From Helicoverpa zea (taxonomy: Eukaryota > Arthropoda > Insecta > Lepidoptera > Noctuidae): a stretch of 64,000 nt of DNA. The DNA is taken from assembly GCF_022581195.2 (NCBI RefSeq), contig NC_061470.1, forward strand, positions 7,750,001 through 7,814,000. Direction: 5' to 3'. A program made the translations under genes and the position numbers. Shown here piece by piece: positions 12,101 to 23,282 of this stretch. Position 1 is the first letter of the stretch. The number at the start of each line of letters is the position of its first letter. The notes beneath the pieces were generated by a model. That model was not told where the DNA came from. It saw only the letters and a list, made by a program, of their open reading frames with translations, and made no database searches.

Positions 12101-15100
12101 TAGGCCGTACCGACCTTCGTCTTTTTAAATAATATATTGACGCCTCATTTTGAATATCATCATTTGGATCTACATCCTTGGTAGTACTAATTCCATTTAA
12201 TAATTTATTGGTCCATTTACACCAGTTATATGCAAAAAATCTGCTAGAAAAATCAAATATATATTCAATTAAATCTTTGGAGTGACGACTGCATACCAGA
12301 AATTGAGTGTTGACATTAATATATAATATTGTTTTCATATAATTTTTTAAATTGTCTATATGACTTCTCTTTCGCAATATGTGGTGCAGAACATCCTGGA
12401 TTTCAGAAAAACATTTAGTTAAATTTTCACTGGGGTAGCACAAATACTTTTTTCCCTTTTTATATTCACGACACAACAAGTACCTATTTTTATCTGGATC
12501 ATTAGTAAATAAATTTAAATTACAATTTTTACATTTTTTGAAAATTGATTTGGTTTTGCGCAAAATATATCCTGTGATATATTCAATTTGAGCTATTTTC
12601 CTAGGATCCTGTTTTTTTAAATCGAAATTTTCTATTATGATATCATTGACATCTTCGAAGTCCACTTGGATGATTTCTTTTGCTTCTTTATTATTAGAAA
12701 AAATTAATTCATCAAATGAAGCCAGAACAGAACAAAAATCCTCTTCACAATTTGACCCTGGTGAATAATTGCTGCTCATGTTATTAATTAATAGAGAAGC
12801 AAAAGCAGCTTCAAACCCATCACAGGTGGGCGAGTTATTCCTGACCCCATGACTTCTTATGCTACCAAAAAAGTTTTCAATGGGATCCTGGTTTAAATGT
12901 CTGCACCAAAATGATTTAATTTGATGTTCATTAAATAATTTTTCTCTCAATAATATCATATTATCAACAGTCTTCACCCAATTTTTGATACTAGGAACAG
13001 TGTTAGCACTACCTTTGGATGTGACAAATGTCATGGAATTTAAAATAATTTTTGCTTGCATCCAAACATTGTGATGCTGTGATTTCGGTGTCACGTTTCG
13101 TAACAAATCTTTTCCTGATCTGTTGTCTGAGTTCTTCATGCTCCCATTTAGTGAATCGAATAAATTATCCATAAAGATAATAAAATCTGCAGTATCTTTA
13201 GTTTCTTCAGGTAGTATGCCATTCTCTGAAAAGCGAAATCAGACAAAAATATTAGTTAAGCACAAACTAGAACATAGTTGTAGTAAAACAAATGCTGTTT
13301 GCATACTCCATCAGTTCAGGTAGTTAACTAACTAAACAATCTTGATAGGACTTTTTACACAAATACATGTTAAACAAATAAACTGCTGCTTAAAATAATC
13401 GTCCAATACATTAAATAATTGTTGTTATTCTATTTACAATTATTTTTAGCTGTACTTTATTTTTAAATTAAAAGTCATACCAAAATTGTTTACCTTTAGT
13501 TAACTACCTAAACTACAGATGGAGTATAGTACAAATGATAAAACCAAATTCGCTTTTTTTAAACAAAAAATAATGTTGTTTTTCAAAACATTACAACAAT
13601 GAGTGTTAAGAATCTGTTGAATATTTTTTATTAACACAGTGTTTTACTGCGAGACAACCTGATGGTAAGCAGCTGTGATAAGCAGTGATGCAATTAGAGA
13701 TGGATGTTAGTTAGATTCTTATCACCTACACTGTGGTGGCTGCCTGCAAAGGTGGAACTTTATAGACTTTAGTATAAACTTACCAGCTAAATATCCCATA
13801 GTTTTTCCCACAGTTTGGCTGAATAGCTGGGAAGCATATTTCACCTTCATTTTTGGTATTTTATCTTTATTTACGTGATTTTCTGTGAGGTTTTTAATTA
13901 TTTTTAAGCCTTTATATGTAGGATTGTTTTCATATAATAACATTATGTGCTCCCATTTTGCGATTTTTACTTCACCATCCAAAGTAAATTTTAAGTTTTT
14001 GGTCATTAAATTATTTCTCATCCCTTTTAATAAGTGTGGTATGTCATATAGAGGAATTATTTTTTTGCCATCAATTTCAAATATTGAATTCCGTGGCTCT
14101 TCATTTTTTCTTAAATATTCTCCTCTAGTCTCTTCAATTAAATAATTTATGGCACTTGTGTTGGATGTGCCTTGATCACACACTGTGGCTAAAACAGTAA
14201 ATCCAATTAGATGCAATTGTTTTATAATTTTCTTTATTTGTGCAGCCAAAATTTCTTTTGGTGTACTGCCTGAGCAGAATGAATAATAAATGGGTTGTTT
14301 GTAATTTTTCATCACACCTCTAATCATAAAAACTAAAACATGATCTGCAATTTTCCGTGTTGATTCACCATTGTGGTTTACAAAACCCAATACTCTATCT
14401 TTCTTCGGATTATACTGCATGTGTGGTGAGAGTGCCATCTCATCAAAAATCAATGTGCACAACTTATCACAATCATTCATTTTGCCAATTTTTTTTTTTA
14501 ATTGGTTAAATATATTTTCATTAATGCCTGGTTTAAGTGAAGCCCTGGATACCATTCGGCTTAATGTCACTGGAGATGGTAAAACAAATATTTTGCTTAA
14601 CCATCTGTAAGCTTTTGGTCCCATTTTATATACACTGAGAGCCATAATTTTCTCCTCTTTTGTGAATCTCCTTCCCATTTTTGGTTTTGAGATTTCTCTG
14701 AATTGCATAACTGTAAATAGTGCAGCTAAAGTCTTAAACTTCTTTAAGGCAGTTTGAAACGTGATATTTGAGGACAGTTTTAATGCTTTTTGCAATCTCA
14801 TTTTATATGAGATATTTTTTGCGTTTAATTTTTTAATCTCTTTTGCCAAATTTTGTTCATTGCTGTTGTCAACCCATTGTTTGGTAATTTCTGAAAACAA
14901 AAGCAAGAGTCAGCTAAATGTGTTTGAAAACAGTAAGTTAACTTATGAACCAACATGCACTTGTTTAGTCATGTAGAAAGTCAACGTCGCTCAGATAAGA
15001 TACAAACTATAGCTACTAAGACTGCTTTTGCTCATAAAAGTGTCTATGCAATGGCACCTAAATTATATAATAAATTACCTTGTGATATTAGAAATAGTAA

Positions 15101-18100
15101 GAATAGTAATGAATTTAAAAATAAGCTCTTCAAGCTACTAAAAGACAAGGTATATTATTCAGTCAAGGATTATTTGAATGACAAATTCTGATGATAATTT
15201 ATATATTTTTTTAATACTTATGACATTTACATGACTTTATCGACACAATTTTTAATTTGACATGAATATACTCATATTTTTTTATATTATTGACATTTCT
15301 TAAAATAATTTTGTATGCCTATCGGCGGGACATGGTCTGCACATTAACCTATTAAAACACCTGTAATCACCCATGTTTCACAAAATGAATAAATGAATTT
15401 GAATTTGAACCAACAATGCAGCAAATAAATTAATATAGTGCATAACTAGTATTTAATAGTGAAATGCAGAAATAAACCATTCCACATCCATTAGGGCAAG
15501 TGAGTTTGTATTCACTCACTCAATCAAAAAATTACCCCTTCTTACTAAAACTATCAATATGAAAAGGTATCAATTGGACAGAGTTCAAAGCCAGCTTTGT
15601 AGCTAGGTGTTTCCTAAGATTAGCTCTGTTCATTAATTTTGTTCATTAAGGAATGAATAAAGGAGATGGCCAAATTTTCAATTAGTAAAAAAACCCAGAA
15701 TCGACAGCAACGAAATGGGTACCAATGGGTTCATTATGATAGATCTTTGATGGTGCCAAAAAGTCCAGCCTGAAATCCATGGGGTATAGGAGCTATATCA
15801 TATTTTCACAAAAATAGGTTATGTTGAATTTATGTTGATACATAAAAAAACAAGGTATACTAACATTATACAAGCCAATAGTAATATCCCCATAGTTACA
15901 GAGTTTGCCTGGTGACTAAAAGGTCTTGAGTTTGACCCCTACCCATTGCACTATTGACATGAACCACTCCAGAAACGATTAAGCACCGACCTTATATACT
16001 TGGAGAGGTTTTCCAGTTATGTGCAACCTTTATAACTGGCAAAGGTTAATAAAAAAACTATTATTAGGTGCATCTGCCCAGAAGTCAGTGTTTTTGTAAA
16101 AAGTTTTATTTTTGGTTCTTTAGTGACAAGTATAGTTGTCACTATCCGCATTAGTGGAAAGTTCTCGTCAATACGAATAATATAAGCCCAAACACGAGGT
16201 AGTTTACATATTCAGTCGTCGAGTTCCCTCGATCTTCTCTGGTCTCCATCATCAAGTCAACTTTAAGCCTCCACTTTTGTACAGTGCTAGTAGACATACA
16301 CCTGAGTGTCAAGTTTTTACCCTATTTACGCCTACAACTTTCGTAAGTTGCCCTCGATTTCTCAGGGTTTCCATCATCAGATCCGGACCTGATGACTATG
16401 GGAATATCTGGGAAGTATACCTTATCTAACAAAAAAATAATTTTGCAAATCGTAAACTTCTAACAAACAGCAAACAGTAAAGGTAAACTTTTTCGTGACC
16501 TAAATTCTTGATCGAAAAACCATCATAAAAAGAGAACCCCATGGTTTTTGGGTGATATGACATACTTTTTTTAATCCACACATTATACTGAATCTAATGA
16601 TGCATGTGAAGTTTCTGTCGACTCTGGGTGTTTTTTTGGCCATCTCCTTTACATCATCACAAGATTGTAAGTAAAATATGCATGACAATGGTGCAAATGC
16701 ATATACCAATATGAAATGGCATATAATCTGGTTTTTAATATCAACAACAAAGAAATTACACTTACTGATTTTCCTATTAGAGATAGTTTGTTCAGATTCT
16801 TGAGGTGGAAGAATATCAGGATTGTTACTTCTAGAGGTAGATGCCTGAGGTGGAATAACTTCAGCAGGAATAATGTTGTGTCCTTGGTTTGTTAAGTCCA
16901 TAAGAGGTGGTCTTCTTATAAAGGGTCCTGTAATTTTATAAAATTGGTTAAAAAGTTGAACTAAAAGATATTTACTTTTATGTATAAATATTTTACAATT
17001 GAAAAACTTTTTACCAGGTAAACCAAGTCGAGGTACAGCATCAGCACTAAGAAACTTGCTCCTTGTATGGTAATGTGATTCAAAATGCAAATGACATACT
17101 CGACGCCGTTTAAAGATTATGTCATTCTCTAAGGCTAGAATGTCACCTCCAATGTTGTAAATCCAAGTTCGAAAGCGTTCAGGATCTTTATTAGGATTAG
17201 GGAATTTGTGCAGGATTTCCTTTTCCGAACCTGAAAGAAAATATTAAGTAGGAAGGTATTTTATTATGTTAAGTAATACTAAATTTAAAAATATCTAATA
17301 TGATAGCCAGATTTAAGTTTAGGTCAGTGGGTCGTCTTAGGGGCGGAGTGTAGGAGTTGGAGTATACGCTTAGGGGCACTATGAGCAGCAAAGAAAACAA
17401 AAAAAAAAGGTTTTAAGACTTTTTTTTCGAAAACTTACCGATTTTTTTGCCGATTTTCGGTTTGACCTTGTCTGTAGCAACCATTTACGATCTGAGAAGC
17501 ATGGTCCTACAATGCACTGTTTCCGAGTTATGGGCCATTTATGTTTTTCTTATTTTATCGAAAACCATTTATATTTCAAATGGGTCCGAGTGCCCACATT
17601 CTATTTAAAGAACACTCTAGGCGGCTGGCTGACGCTTCAAGTGACCAAAAGGCTGGCTATTACCTTGGACAAAGGATCAGCATGGCGATCCAACGAGGTA
17701 ATGCTGTCAGCCTCTTGGGCACGCTCCTAGTCGACAGTGATGGGGACGATTCTTTTTTATGCCTTTTAGTTTTAGGTTTGATAAAAGAATAGTTTTTAAG
17801 TAAATCTAAATATAAAATGTAAATACGAGTTGAATAAAATTTATATTTCCAAAATGGTTGCTCTAGCTGTAACGACGACCGACACTTAGAATTTTTATCA
17901 TGTTGTTTTTTTTTTTCTCAATTTTGCTGGGTTTTTTTTACACGATGTCATGACTTTTGAGTACAGCAACAATTTCTTTCCCGAAAACGATCTTATCCGA
18001 GCTACCATTTTGGAAATATAAACCATTTTCAAAAATAACAAAAATGAAATGCCCATAACTCGGAAAGGTCAACCCGATACTGCAAAAAAATTGGCAAATT

Positions 18101-18492
18101 TACGGAAAAAAAAACGTTTTTTTTTCTAAGTCCTTGCTCCATAGCGCCCCGAGGCTACACAACCAACCTTTAAGCCATAAGAAAATCTTAAGATGTGAGT
18201 GCCTAAGACGACCAACTGACCGTAACCGCGGGGGACAGCTGGTGCAATTTAAACCACATAGCACGGATTAGTTTCCGACCACGTGGAATTTCGTTCTGAA
18301 GTAGCTGGTATTGTGAACCATTGGTTTATTAATTAACCTAATAATTTGTCAACGGAGCAAAGGTTATGAATTATGTTATTAGGTTATAAAATTTAAACTT
18401 TAATACAAAAAAGAGTAGAAGCCAAAAAAGACTACTATATTACAAAATTTCTTACCACAGTTCGGTACACAACATTTCTTTTCCGATGTCAT
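12096..18492 (-). CDS. THAP/P-element-type transposase, five exons, 883 aa
   Basis: Exons (minus strand): 18492-18456, 17230-17015, 16927-16766, 14890-13784, 13225-12096. All introns are GT-AG and phases match; the sum is 2652 nt, exactly 884 codons with the stop. Residues 1-80 form a THAP zinc finger: C7 or C8 with C12, W35, C58-x2-H61-F and an AVP at 77-79. Next comes a low-complexity linker (~85-138). Then a P-element RNase H-like core has LIFDEMALS (D288), TVCDQGTSN (D377), DIPHLLKGMRNNL, and LNQDPIENFFGS with E624, the expected DDE triad by family comparison. The P-type GTP-binding segment lies between the last two. The protein should bind element ends through THAP and cut and paste the DNA. 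No stop or frameshift seen. The nearest named family is P element/THAP9. Being inside a TIR element with target duplication argues against a domesticated host gene. Confidence 0.9.
14956..15405 (+). mobile_element. 5'-truncated LINE 3' end in transposase intron 3
   Basis: Flanked by tgaaccaaca (14946-14955 and 15406-15415). It carries the last ~75 codons of a non-LTR reverse transcriptase protein, with AMAPKLYNKLPCDIRN and a basic tail, ending at a stop near 15190. A 3' untranslated tail ends in repeated gaattt units. The residue pattern resembles the C-terminal tail of many jockey/CR1/L2-type LINEs; the exact clade is not decided. Opposite orientation to the transposase gene. Confidence 0.8.
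15660..16649. mobile_element. TA-type TIR element, copy B (with internal replacement)
   Basis: Same family as 234-910, with clean TA duplications (15658-15659 and 16650-16651) and the same AAGGAGATGGCC ends. Outer parts align with copy A over about 380 bp on the left and 190 bp on the right. The central part differs (16039-16450). It lies in intron 3 of the P-like transposase gene. Confidence 0.85.
16039..16450. repeat. Helitron-type minisatellite sequence inside TIR element copy B
   Basis: Contains the marks ttctcgtcaatacgaata, tccatcatcag and gatttctcagg that also occur at 38930-39350 and, reversed, at 35990-36240 and in the 120-bp array. It replaces about 130 bp present in copy A. Either a Helitron-like unit inserted here or copy A was deleted. 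Confidence 0.6.
17322..18221. mobile_element. Foldback-like TIR element in transposase intron 1
   Basis: The ends are inverted repeats: ggtcagtgggtcgtcttagg at 17322-17341 and cctaagacgaccaactgacc at 18202-18221. More imperfect inverted matches lie inward, for example taccgatttttttgcc against ggcaaatttacgg and the paired cataactcgg/ccgagttatg. The centre carries a LINE 3' end (17575-17835). No clear target duplication was read. Confidence 0.65.
17575..17835 (+). pseudogene. LINE 3' end captured in the foldback
   Basis: Closely similar to the end of the LINE fragment at 26880-27081: the same order ctaggcggctgg, gaccaaaaggctggctatta, aaaggatcagcatggc and ccagcctcttggg-type blocks. The last coding part and a 3' tail are present; frame matches only part of the way. 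Its flanks are the foldback arms. Confidence 0.75.
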
Positions 18493-19205
18493 TGTAGAAA
18501 ATCGAAATCCAAAAATCAATGCCGGTTTGCAAAAAAACAAGGTACGGTCGTCAAAGTCCAGGATAGAGCACAGGTAAACAGAATAAAACACAGTCACAAA
18601 AGTCCATAAAACAAAGCCAGGTCGTAAGATTGAAAATTCAAAACGCATAACAAAGGTGAGAAAAACACGATAGTATTGACAAATCGCCAATGACGGGAAA
18701 AAAAGCAACATGGACGTATTAGCCACCGGCGACGTTCCATTCTATCTCTATTTTCATAAATATGTACTAATATTTTATTTGCATTTAAATTTGCAATGTA
18801 ACGAGGGATGACGGACGGGGATGATTATATTAGTAAATCTTAAGATTGATTTAAATAAAATAAAAAGAACCAAACAGAAATAAGGCAAATACATCAAGAA
18901 ATAAACAGCTTGGAATTGTTTTAATATGCATGAAAAGAAACGGATTCTACACCAATTTCTTACAGTGTTGCTACAAAGTAAAATTGATACTGTTTTTCTT
19001 TATTTTATTTTATATTCTTTTTCATTTAATCTAAAAGGTAAGCTTCAGTACTTAAACATAATCATTATTATTATTTTTTATAAAATTCAATAAAATCAAG
19101 TAAGCGACACATACGCCATCTGTTGAGAAGAGAGGAAAGTATTGCCAGAGTCTTTTTGTCCATAGAAGTTAAGAATGTACTAAGTGAAAAGACCCTGCTT
19201 CGCAC

Positions 19206-19472
19206 CTGCAGAGGTGACTCCGGCGACGACGGTGAAATCGAATTTTAGATCGATGCTGATGCTGGGCTTCCTCCTGTGGATCTTGTAATTGTGGCCGTCG
19301 AATCGTATAGGTATTGCGATTTTGTAGCGACGACCAGTCTCACAGGAAATCGCGAGCCCGTTTGCTTGCTCAATGCTCACCAAAAAAAAATGGCCTCGTG
19401 CGACACGGCCGTAAATTTGTTTGCAAACCTGGAGTTTCGTCTCCCAGCAGCGCTTCTTTCTTCGAAGGACCA
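19206..19472 (-). other. BEL 5' leader, outer part
   Basis: Lies between the 5' LTR and the P-like insertion and continues at 11862 downward. A frame without an ATG runs through it from the primer-binding site into the P-like element. It crosses a transposon junction and so is not a real gene. Confidence 0.8.
19453..19472 (-). other. BEL primer-binding site
   Basis: Directly abuts the inner end of the 5' LTR and begins TGGTCCTTCGAAG on the minus strand, complementary to a tRNA 3' end finishing in CCA. The specific tRNA is not assigned. Confidence 0.7.
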
Positions 19473-19590
19473 TGTGCAGCGGTGTAGTGTGTTGATAGGG
19501 CTGGTGCGCTGATGCAGGAGATTCAGCTTTTCAGTAAATAAAACGGCGATTGCAAATAATTACATACGTGTATTCGGTCCGTGTCGCAGA
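19473..19590 (-). repeat. BEL 5' LTR, inner piece (118 bp)
   Basis: Identical by eye to 5107-5224 of the 3' LTR. It ends with gtcgcaga, the 8-bp duplication of the P-like insertion, which recurs at 23275-23282. Confidence 0.93.
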
Positions 19591-19762
19591 CACAGAACAT
19601 ATATACCCTAAAGGGAAGAATAACGACTCCGTACAAATTTTATGAGGAAATTTTTCCTTACCGGCCGGCGCCATCTATATTCCGCCCACGAAAACTAGAG
19701 AGTAGAAGCTAGGGCGGGAGTTTCAAACTACAGTATATTCTATAGGTCATTTTTATTGCATT

Positions 19763-20250
19763 TTATGCACAAGTACAGGGGCCCGATTCTCCTAAGTTAA
19801 TAATGTTAAAATCGAATAGAAATTGAATCGCAATATGATCGCAGTAGCAGTTTTAACCATATCGGGCATTCTGCTACTAATATAAGACCAATCGTATTCC
19901 AACGACATTCGATTGGTTTGCGATTGGTCTGCTATTTTGGTGATTTTGGTCTATACGGTAGTTTGCTCTACAATCATATTGCAATCGTAAATCATTTGCA
20001 GACAAAATGATTCATTATTGAATGACAGAAAAGGATAAAAACGTTTATTTCAAAGAAAAAATAGCGGAATGCCACATATGCTTCAATCGTAATTGAGTCG
20101 GGATTGAATCTCAGTCGAATGTGAATCGACTCGACTGAATCGTAAAATTAGGAGAATCGGGCCCCAGTGCGTTCGTCGATTATGGCTGAGCAAGATTATC
20201 ACATTTTGCTCAGCAATAATCGACATGAAACACAGTGTACTTGTGCATAA
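19763..20250. repeat. Hairpin interrupted by a palindromic MITE
   Basis: Arms ttatgcacaagtaca (19763-19777) and tgtacttgtgcataa (20236-20250) are exact inverted repeats. Between the MITE and the right arm lies a second stem, gctgagcaa...gctcagc, near 20185-20210. The MITE sits directly against the left arm. Confidence 0.7.
19778..20165 (-). mobile_element. Palindromic MITE, copy 1
   Basis: 388 bp, with ends ggggcccgattctcctaa and ttaggagaatcgggcccc. Related copies: 30891-31287, 31304-31690 and 61699-62096. This copy is in the opposite orientation to the others. It contains many cgatt/aatcg units and no open frame of note. Confidence 0.88.
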
Positions 20251-21271
20251 ATTGCTAATATTTATCTTTATAGAGCAGTGCAGCAGTGTAATAAAAGGAA
20301 GATTACAGTACAAGAGTTTTTTATTTAGCATGTTAATAATTATAATTTATTTCCAGAAATAGGGTACAAAAGGTGTTCATAAATCACAAGTATGTGCACC
20401 TATGTAATGAATTTTAAAATACATGAATTTAATCAATTTAGGTAGGTATTTCAGACATTTTCGTCCAAAATAACAAGTATGGATGGGCCTATTGCATACA
20501 ATTTCAACATCAAAACATAAACAAACAAAAATTCTAGTTAGTTTTAAAGTGTTACTATTATAAAAAACAAGACTATGTTATTATACAATAAAGAATACTA
20601 TCGATTTGTTTAACAAACAACAAGTTTACAGACATGGTTTAAATTATTCTATCATATTGTGTAATAAACGTTGGTGTTATTTCTTCTTTATTATAGAAAT
20701 GATTAGGAAGAGAAAGACACTAGACCAATTATATTTTGATATTTACAAACATTTACTACACAACAAAAGCTATATATCAATGTATTTCGTTCCGGGCTGA
20801 AACAAATTTTTGAAAAACGATCTTGCCAAGTTTTAACATTTCAAACATTACTGCAGCCAAATCTGTTTTTCTCAAATAACTTTAAAACTGTAATAAAATA
20901 TGTGTGCGTTCGTGCAGCGGAATGTTGTTGAATTTAAAGATTTTAATTATGCAGATAATTAGTGTATGACGTCCTATAATTGTGTATGGTAAAAAAAAAA
21001 TTGTGTATGCAGCCATTGTGGAGAAATTCACCAAAAACTGATTCCGCTGGGCGAACGTTGTCCTGGCGAAACTTTTTTTAATCCATAGACTTTAGAAGAA
21101 AAGAGATGTGTCCAAAAATTAGTGTGTATTTGGGTGTAATTGTTTATGTATGAATGAAATCAGTGCATGCATAAACTTGGGAGAAATTCAAGTTTCCGCT
21201 TCGCGAACGTTTGGCCATTAGCTAGTTTTCATATAAAGCGCTTACATAGAGAGCTGTAGATTTTTACATAC

Positions 21272-22721
21272 GTTGTTTTGAAGGATTCTTTAAAGGATTC
21301 ATTCTGGATGGACCGGCAACAGGTTCAAATATGGCAGATTGATCTGGCACATTAGAAGTTGTTGTATCCTGTAAATTGAAAGTTGATTATTTTAAATAAA
21401 TTTAAAGATAACTCTTTAAATTTATTAGTCATAGATGAGGTAAATGTAAAAAAACATATATACAGTGTTATGGAAAAAACCAACAACCTCTTAAGAGGTC
21501 ATTGTACTCATCATATATTTAATTTTTTAAATTTATATCTTGCAATTGGTTGGATAACCATTAGCAGATTTTTTGTGGGAATTCATTTATGCGAAAGTTC
21601 ATTCTTCCAGTAAAGAATCTGCCTTCATATATAATTCTTACTCTGCTCTACTCAAATTCCCAATTTGGTGGCGCATAGAGCCCATGTACCTCCATAATCT
21701 TTGGGTCCAGGCCTTGTCTATGTCATTCAGAAATAGCTTTGCATAGTACAATGAACACTGAACATAATGTCTGTATTTCTGTGCTATATAAGACAGGTGT
21801 TTTAAATACACTTTCAAAATGATAATGGTACTAACCTTTTGGCATTGAACATCAGGTACAGCTGTTCTGAACAACTTCTTCTCATTAAAGCATGTGCTTT
21901 TGAAATGTTTGCTGCATAGCATCTTATGTTGTTTATGGAGTGCGTCCTGGAATTTTGGTGAAGACCAGGCTTCGTTTGGGAAGCAATACTTTGCCCATAA
22001 TTCACAACTGAAAATTAAAAATATCAAAATTACACACTCATCATCAGCCTTCTAATGTTCCCACTGCTGGGACACAGCCTCCTCTCTAGGAGAGGGCTTG
22101 GGCCATAATCCACCCCGCGGGCCCAGTGCGGATTGGTGGATGTCACACGTCTTCGAATTTTTTTTTGGTTCTAGGACATGCTGGTTTCCTCACGATGTTT
22201 TCCTTCACCGTTTTGAGAGCAGTAGTGACGAAATAAATTACACAAAGTTATGCGCCAGATCGGGTTTGAACCCGCGACCTACCACTCGTAAGTTGGGGCA
22301 GTTACCACTCGGCCACCACTGCTCTCAAATTACACACTATTTTAATCATTTTCCGAGTTAAGATATTATTATATCATGTCAGTGGGTAGTCTTCGCTTTG
22401 ATTGAAAGAGATGTTATATTAGATACGGGAATGGTGTAAGCAAGAAAACTTTTTATAGTAAGTACCTAATGATTTTTGGCAAGGAAAGTTGGGACTTAAG
22501 TATATAGGTATATATGTTACGTGAGTTTGTGGTAGTTAGAAGCGGAATTAACAATAAATGTGGTATTCTATGTCGTCTAAGACGAATAGCATGGAGTGTA
22601 CATACCGCAGAGCATTTTTAGTGCCAGGCTTTGGAAACCGATGCAAAGTGATGCTGGGATCTTTAGAAGGTGAAGATCCACACAAGCAGCAGATTCTTGT
22701 GTTTTCTTTTTGTGAACTCAT
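21272..22721 (-). pseudogene. THAP-domain exons of the small P-like element (truncated gene)
   Basis: Exons 22721-22606, 22007-21836 and 21367-21272 have GT-AG borders and matching phases (116, 172 and 96 nt), giving 128 codons. The protein starts with a THAP zinc finger: CCLCG, LHRFPKP, LCSKHF (C-x2-H-F) and an AVP. The third exon is a linker with no known motif. The donor after it is GTATGT, but no further transposase exon was found before the element ends at 19591, so the catalytic core seems missing. It differs in sequence from the THAP of the larger element. It could encode a THAP-only repressor-like protein, which is speculation. Confidence 0.7.
22039..22326 (-). mobile_element. tRNA-derived SINE with 12-bp target duplication
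   Basis: Flanked by aaattacacact (22027-22038 and 22327-22338). The plus strand starts with catcatcagcc and a ccactgctgggac block common in lepidopteran SINE-like repeats. The other end, read in reverse, has a tRNA-like B box in gggtttgaacccgcgacct. It lies in the first intron of the truncated THAP gene. Confidence 0.85.
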
Positions 22722-23282
22722 CGCGAATTAAACACAAAACAAAATCAAACAAGTCACTGTCTCAACACCGAGTCTATATCTCACAAATACACACTTAATT
22801 TCACCAAAACACAGCAACGGAGGAGCAAGCTCGACTCAACGTTATCAATGTATGTAGAATTAAATGGAAGTAGTTTATTTATTACAAATAAACATTAGTA
22901 CAAGATAAAATGGTGCGCAACCGGCCGCAGACATTTTTCTTGTGACGTCAACAATGTCAAAACCAATATGGCGTCCGGACATTAGTGTTGCCACACATAA
23001 TCCCCCATATATATTTTCTAATAAGTAATATTAAATTTTATATCTAATATTTCTCAACTAAGTATATTTTTTGGCATTAGAATAATAGCTAAAAGTATCT
23101 TCAAGGGTAATTTACTTTAAAAATCAATTTATACGCTCATTATTAGGGAGAATACGAAATTGTATTTTTGGTGGCAACATTATATATTTATCTCTTTTAC
23201 TCTGATGTCGTTGACTCTCTCTTGTTTTCAAGCCCACCTTAATGCAATTCGTAGAACAAACTTGACAGACCCTGGTCGCAGA

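Larger units (their letters stand above)
11871..19197 (-). mobile_element. P-element-like DNA transposon (large copy, apparently autonomous)
   Basis: Flanked by an 8-bp duplication cttcgcac (11863-11870 and 19198-19205), the size made by P elements. Its ends, CACAGAG... and ...AGACCCTG, match the ends of the second P-like element (CACAGAA... and ...AGACCCTG). The motif agtacatt occurs close to both ends in inverted orientation. It carries a spliced THAP/P-type transposase gene. At 7.3 kb it is long for a P element, because it has absorbed a LINE tail (14956-15405), a TA-type element (15660-16649) and a foldback (17322-18221), all within introns. It sits in the leader of the BEL retrotransposon and so is younger than it. 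Confidence 0.9.
19591..23274 (-). mobile_element. P-element-like DNA transposon (small copy) inserted in the BEL 5' LTR
   Basis: Flanked by the 8-bp duplication gtcgcaga, which occurs once in the intact 3' LTR. Ends CACAGAAC... and ...AGACCCTG match the larger P-like element. It carries THAP exons (21272-22721) on the minus strand, but no recognisable transposase core. It appears to be a deleted derivative or a different THAP-bearing family. It has been hit by a SINE (22039-22326) and a palindromic MITE (19778-20165). Confidence 0.85.

Noticed and set aside
14955..15191. 78-codon plus-strand frame as a gene
   Set aside because: It is the C-terminal tail of a truncated LINE bounded by a target duplication.
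18400..18726. 108-codon minus-strand frame
   Set aside because: Only its MTSEKKCCVPNC part is real, as exon 1 of the P-like transposase. The rest is upstream or intron sequence.
19180..19473. 97-codon basic protein on the minus strand
   Set aside because: It begins in the BEL primer-binding site and crosses the junction into the P-like element, so it is chance leader sequence.
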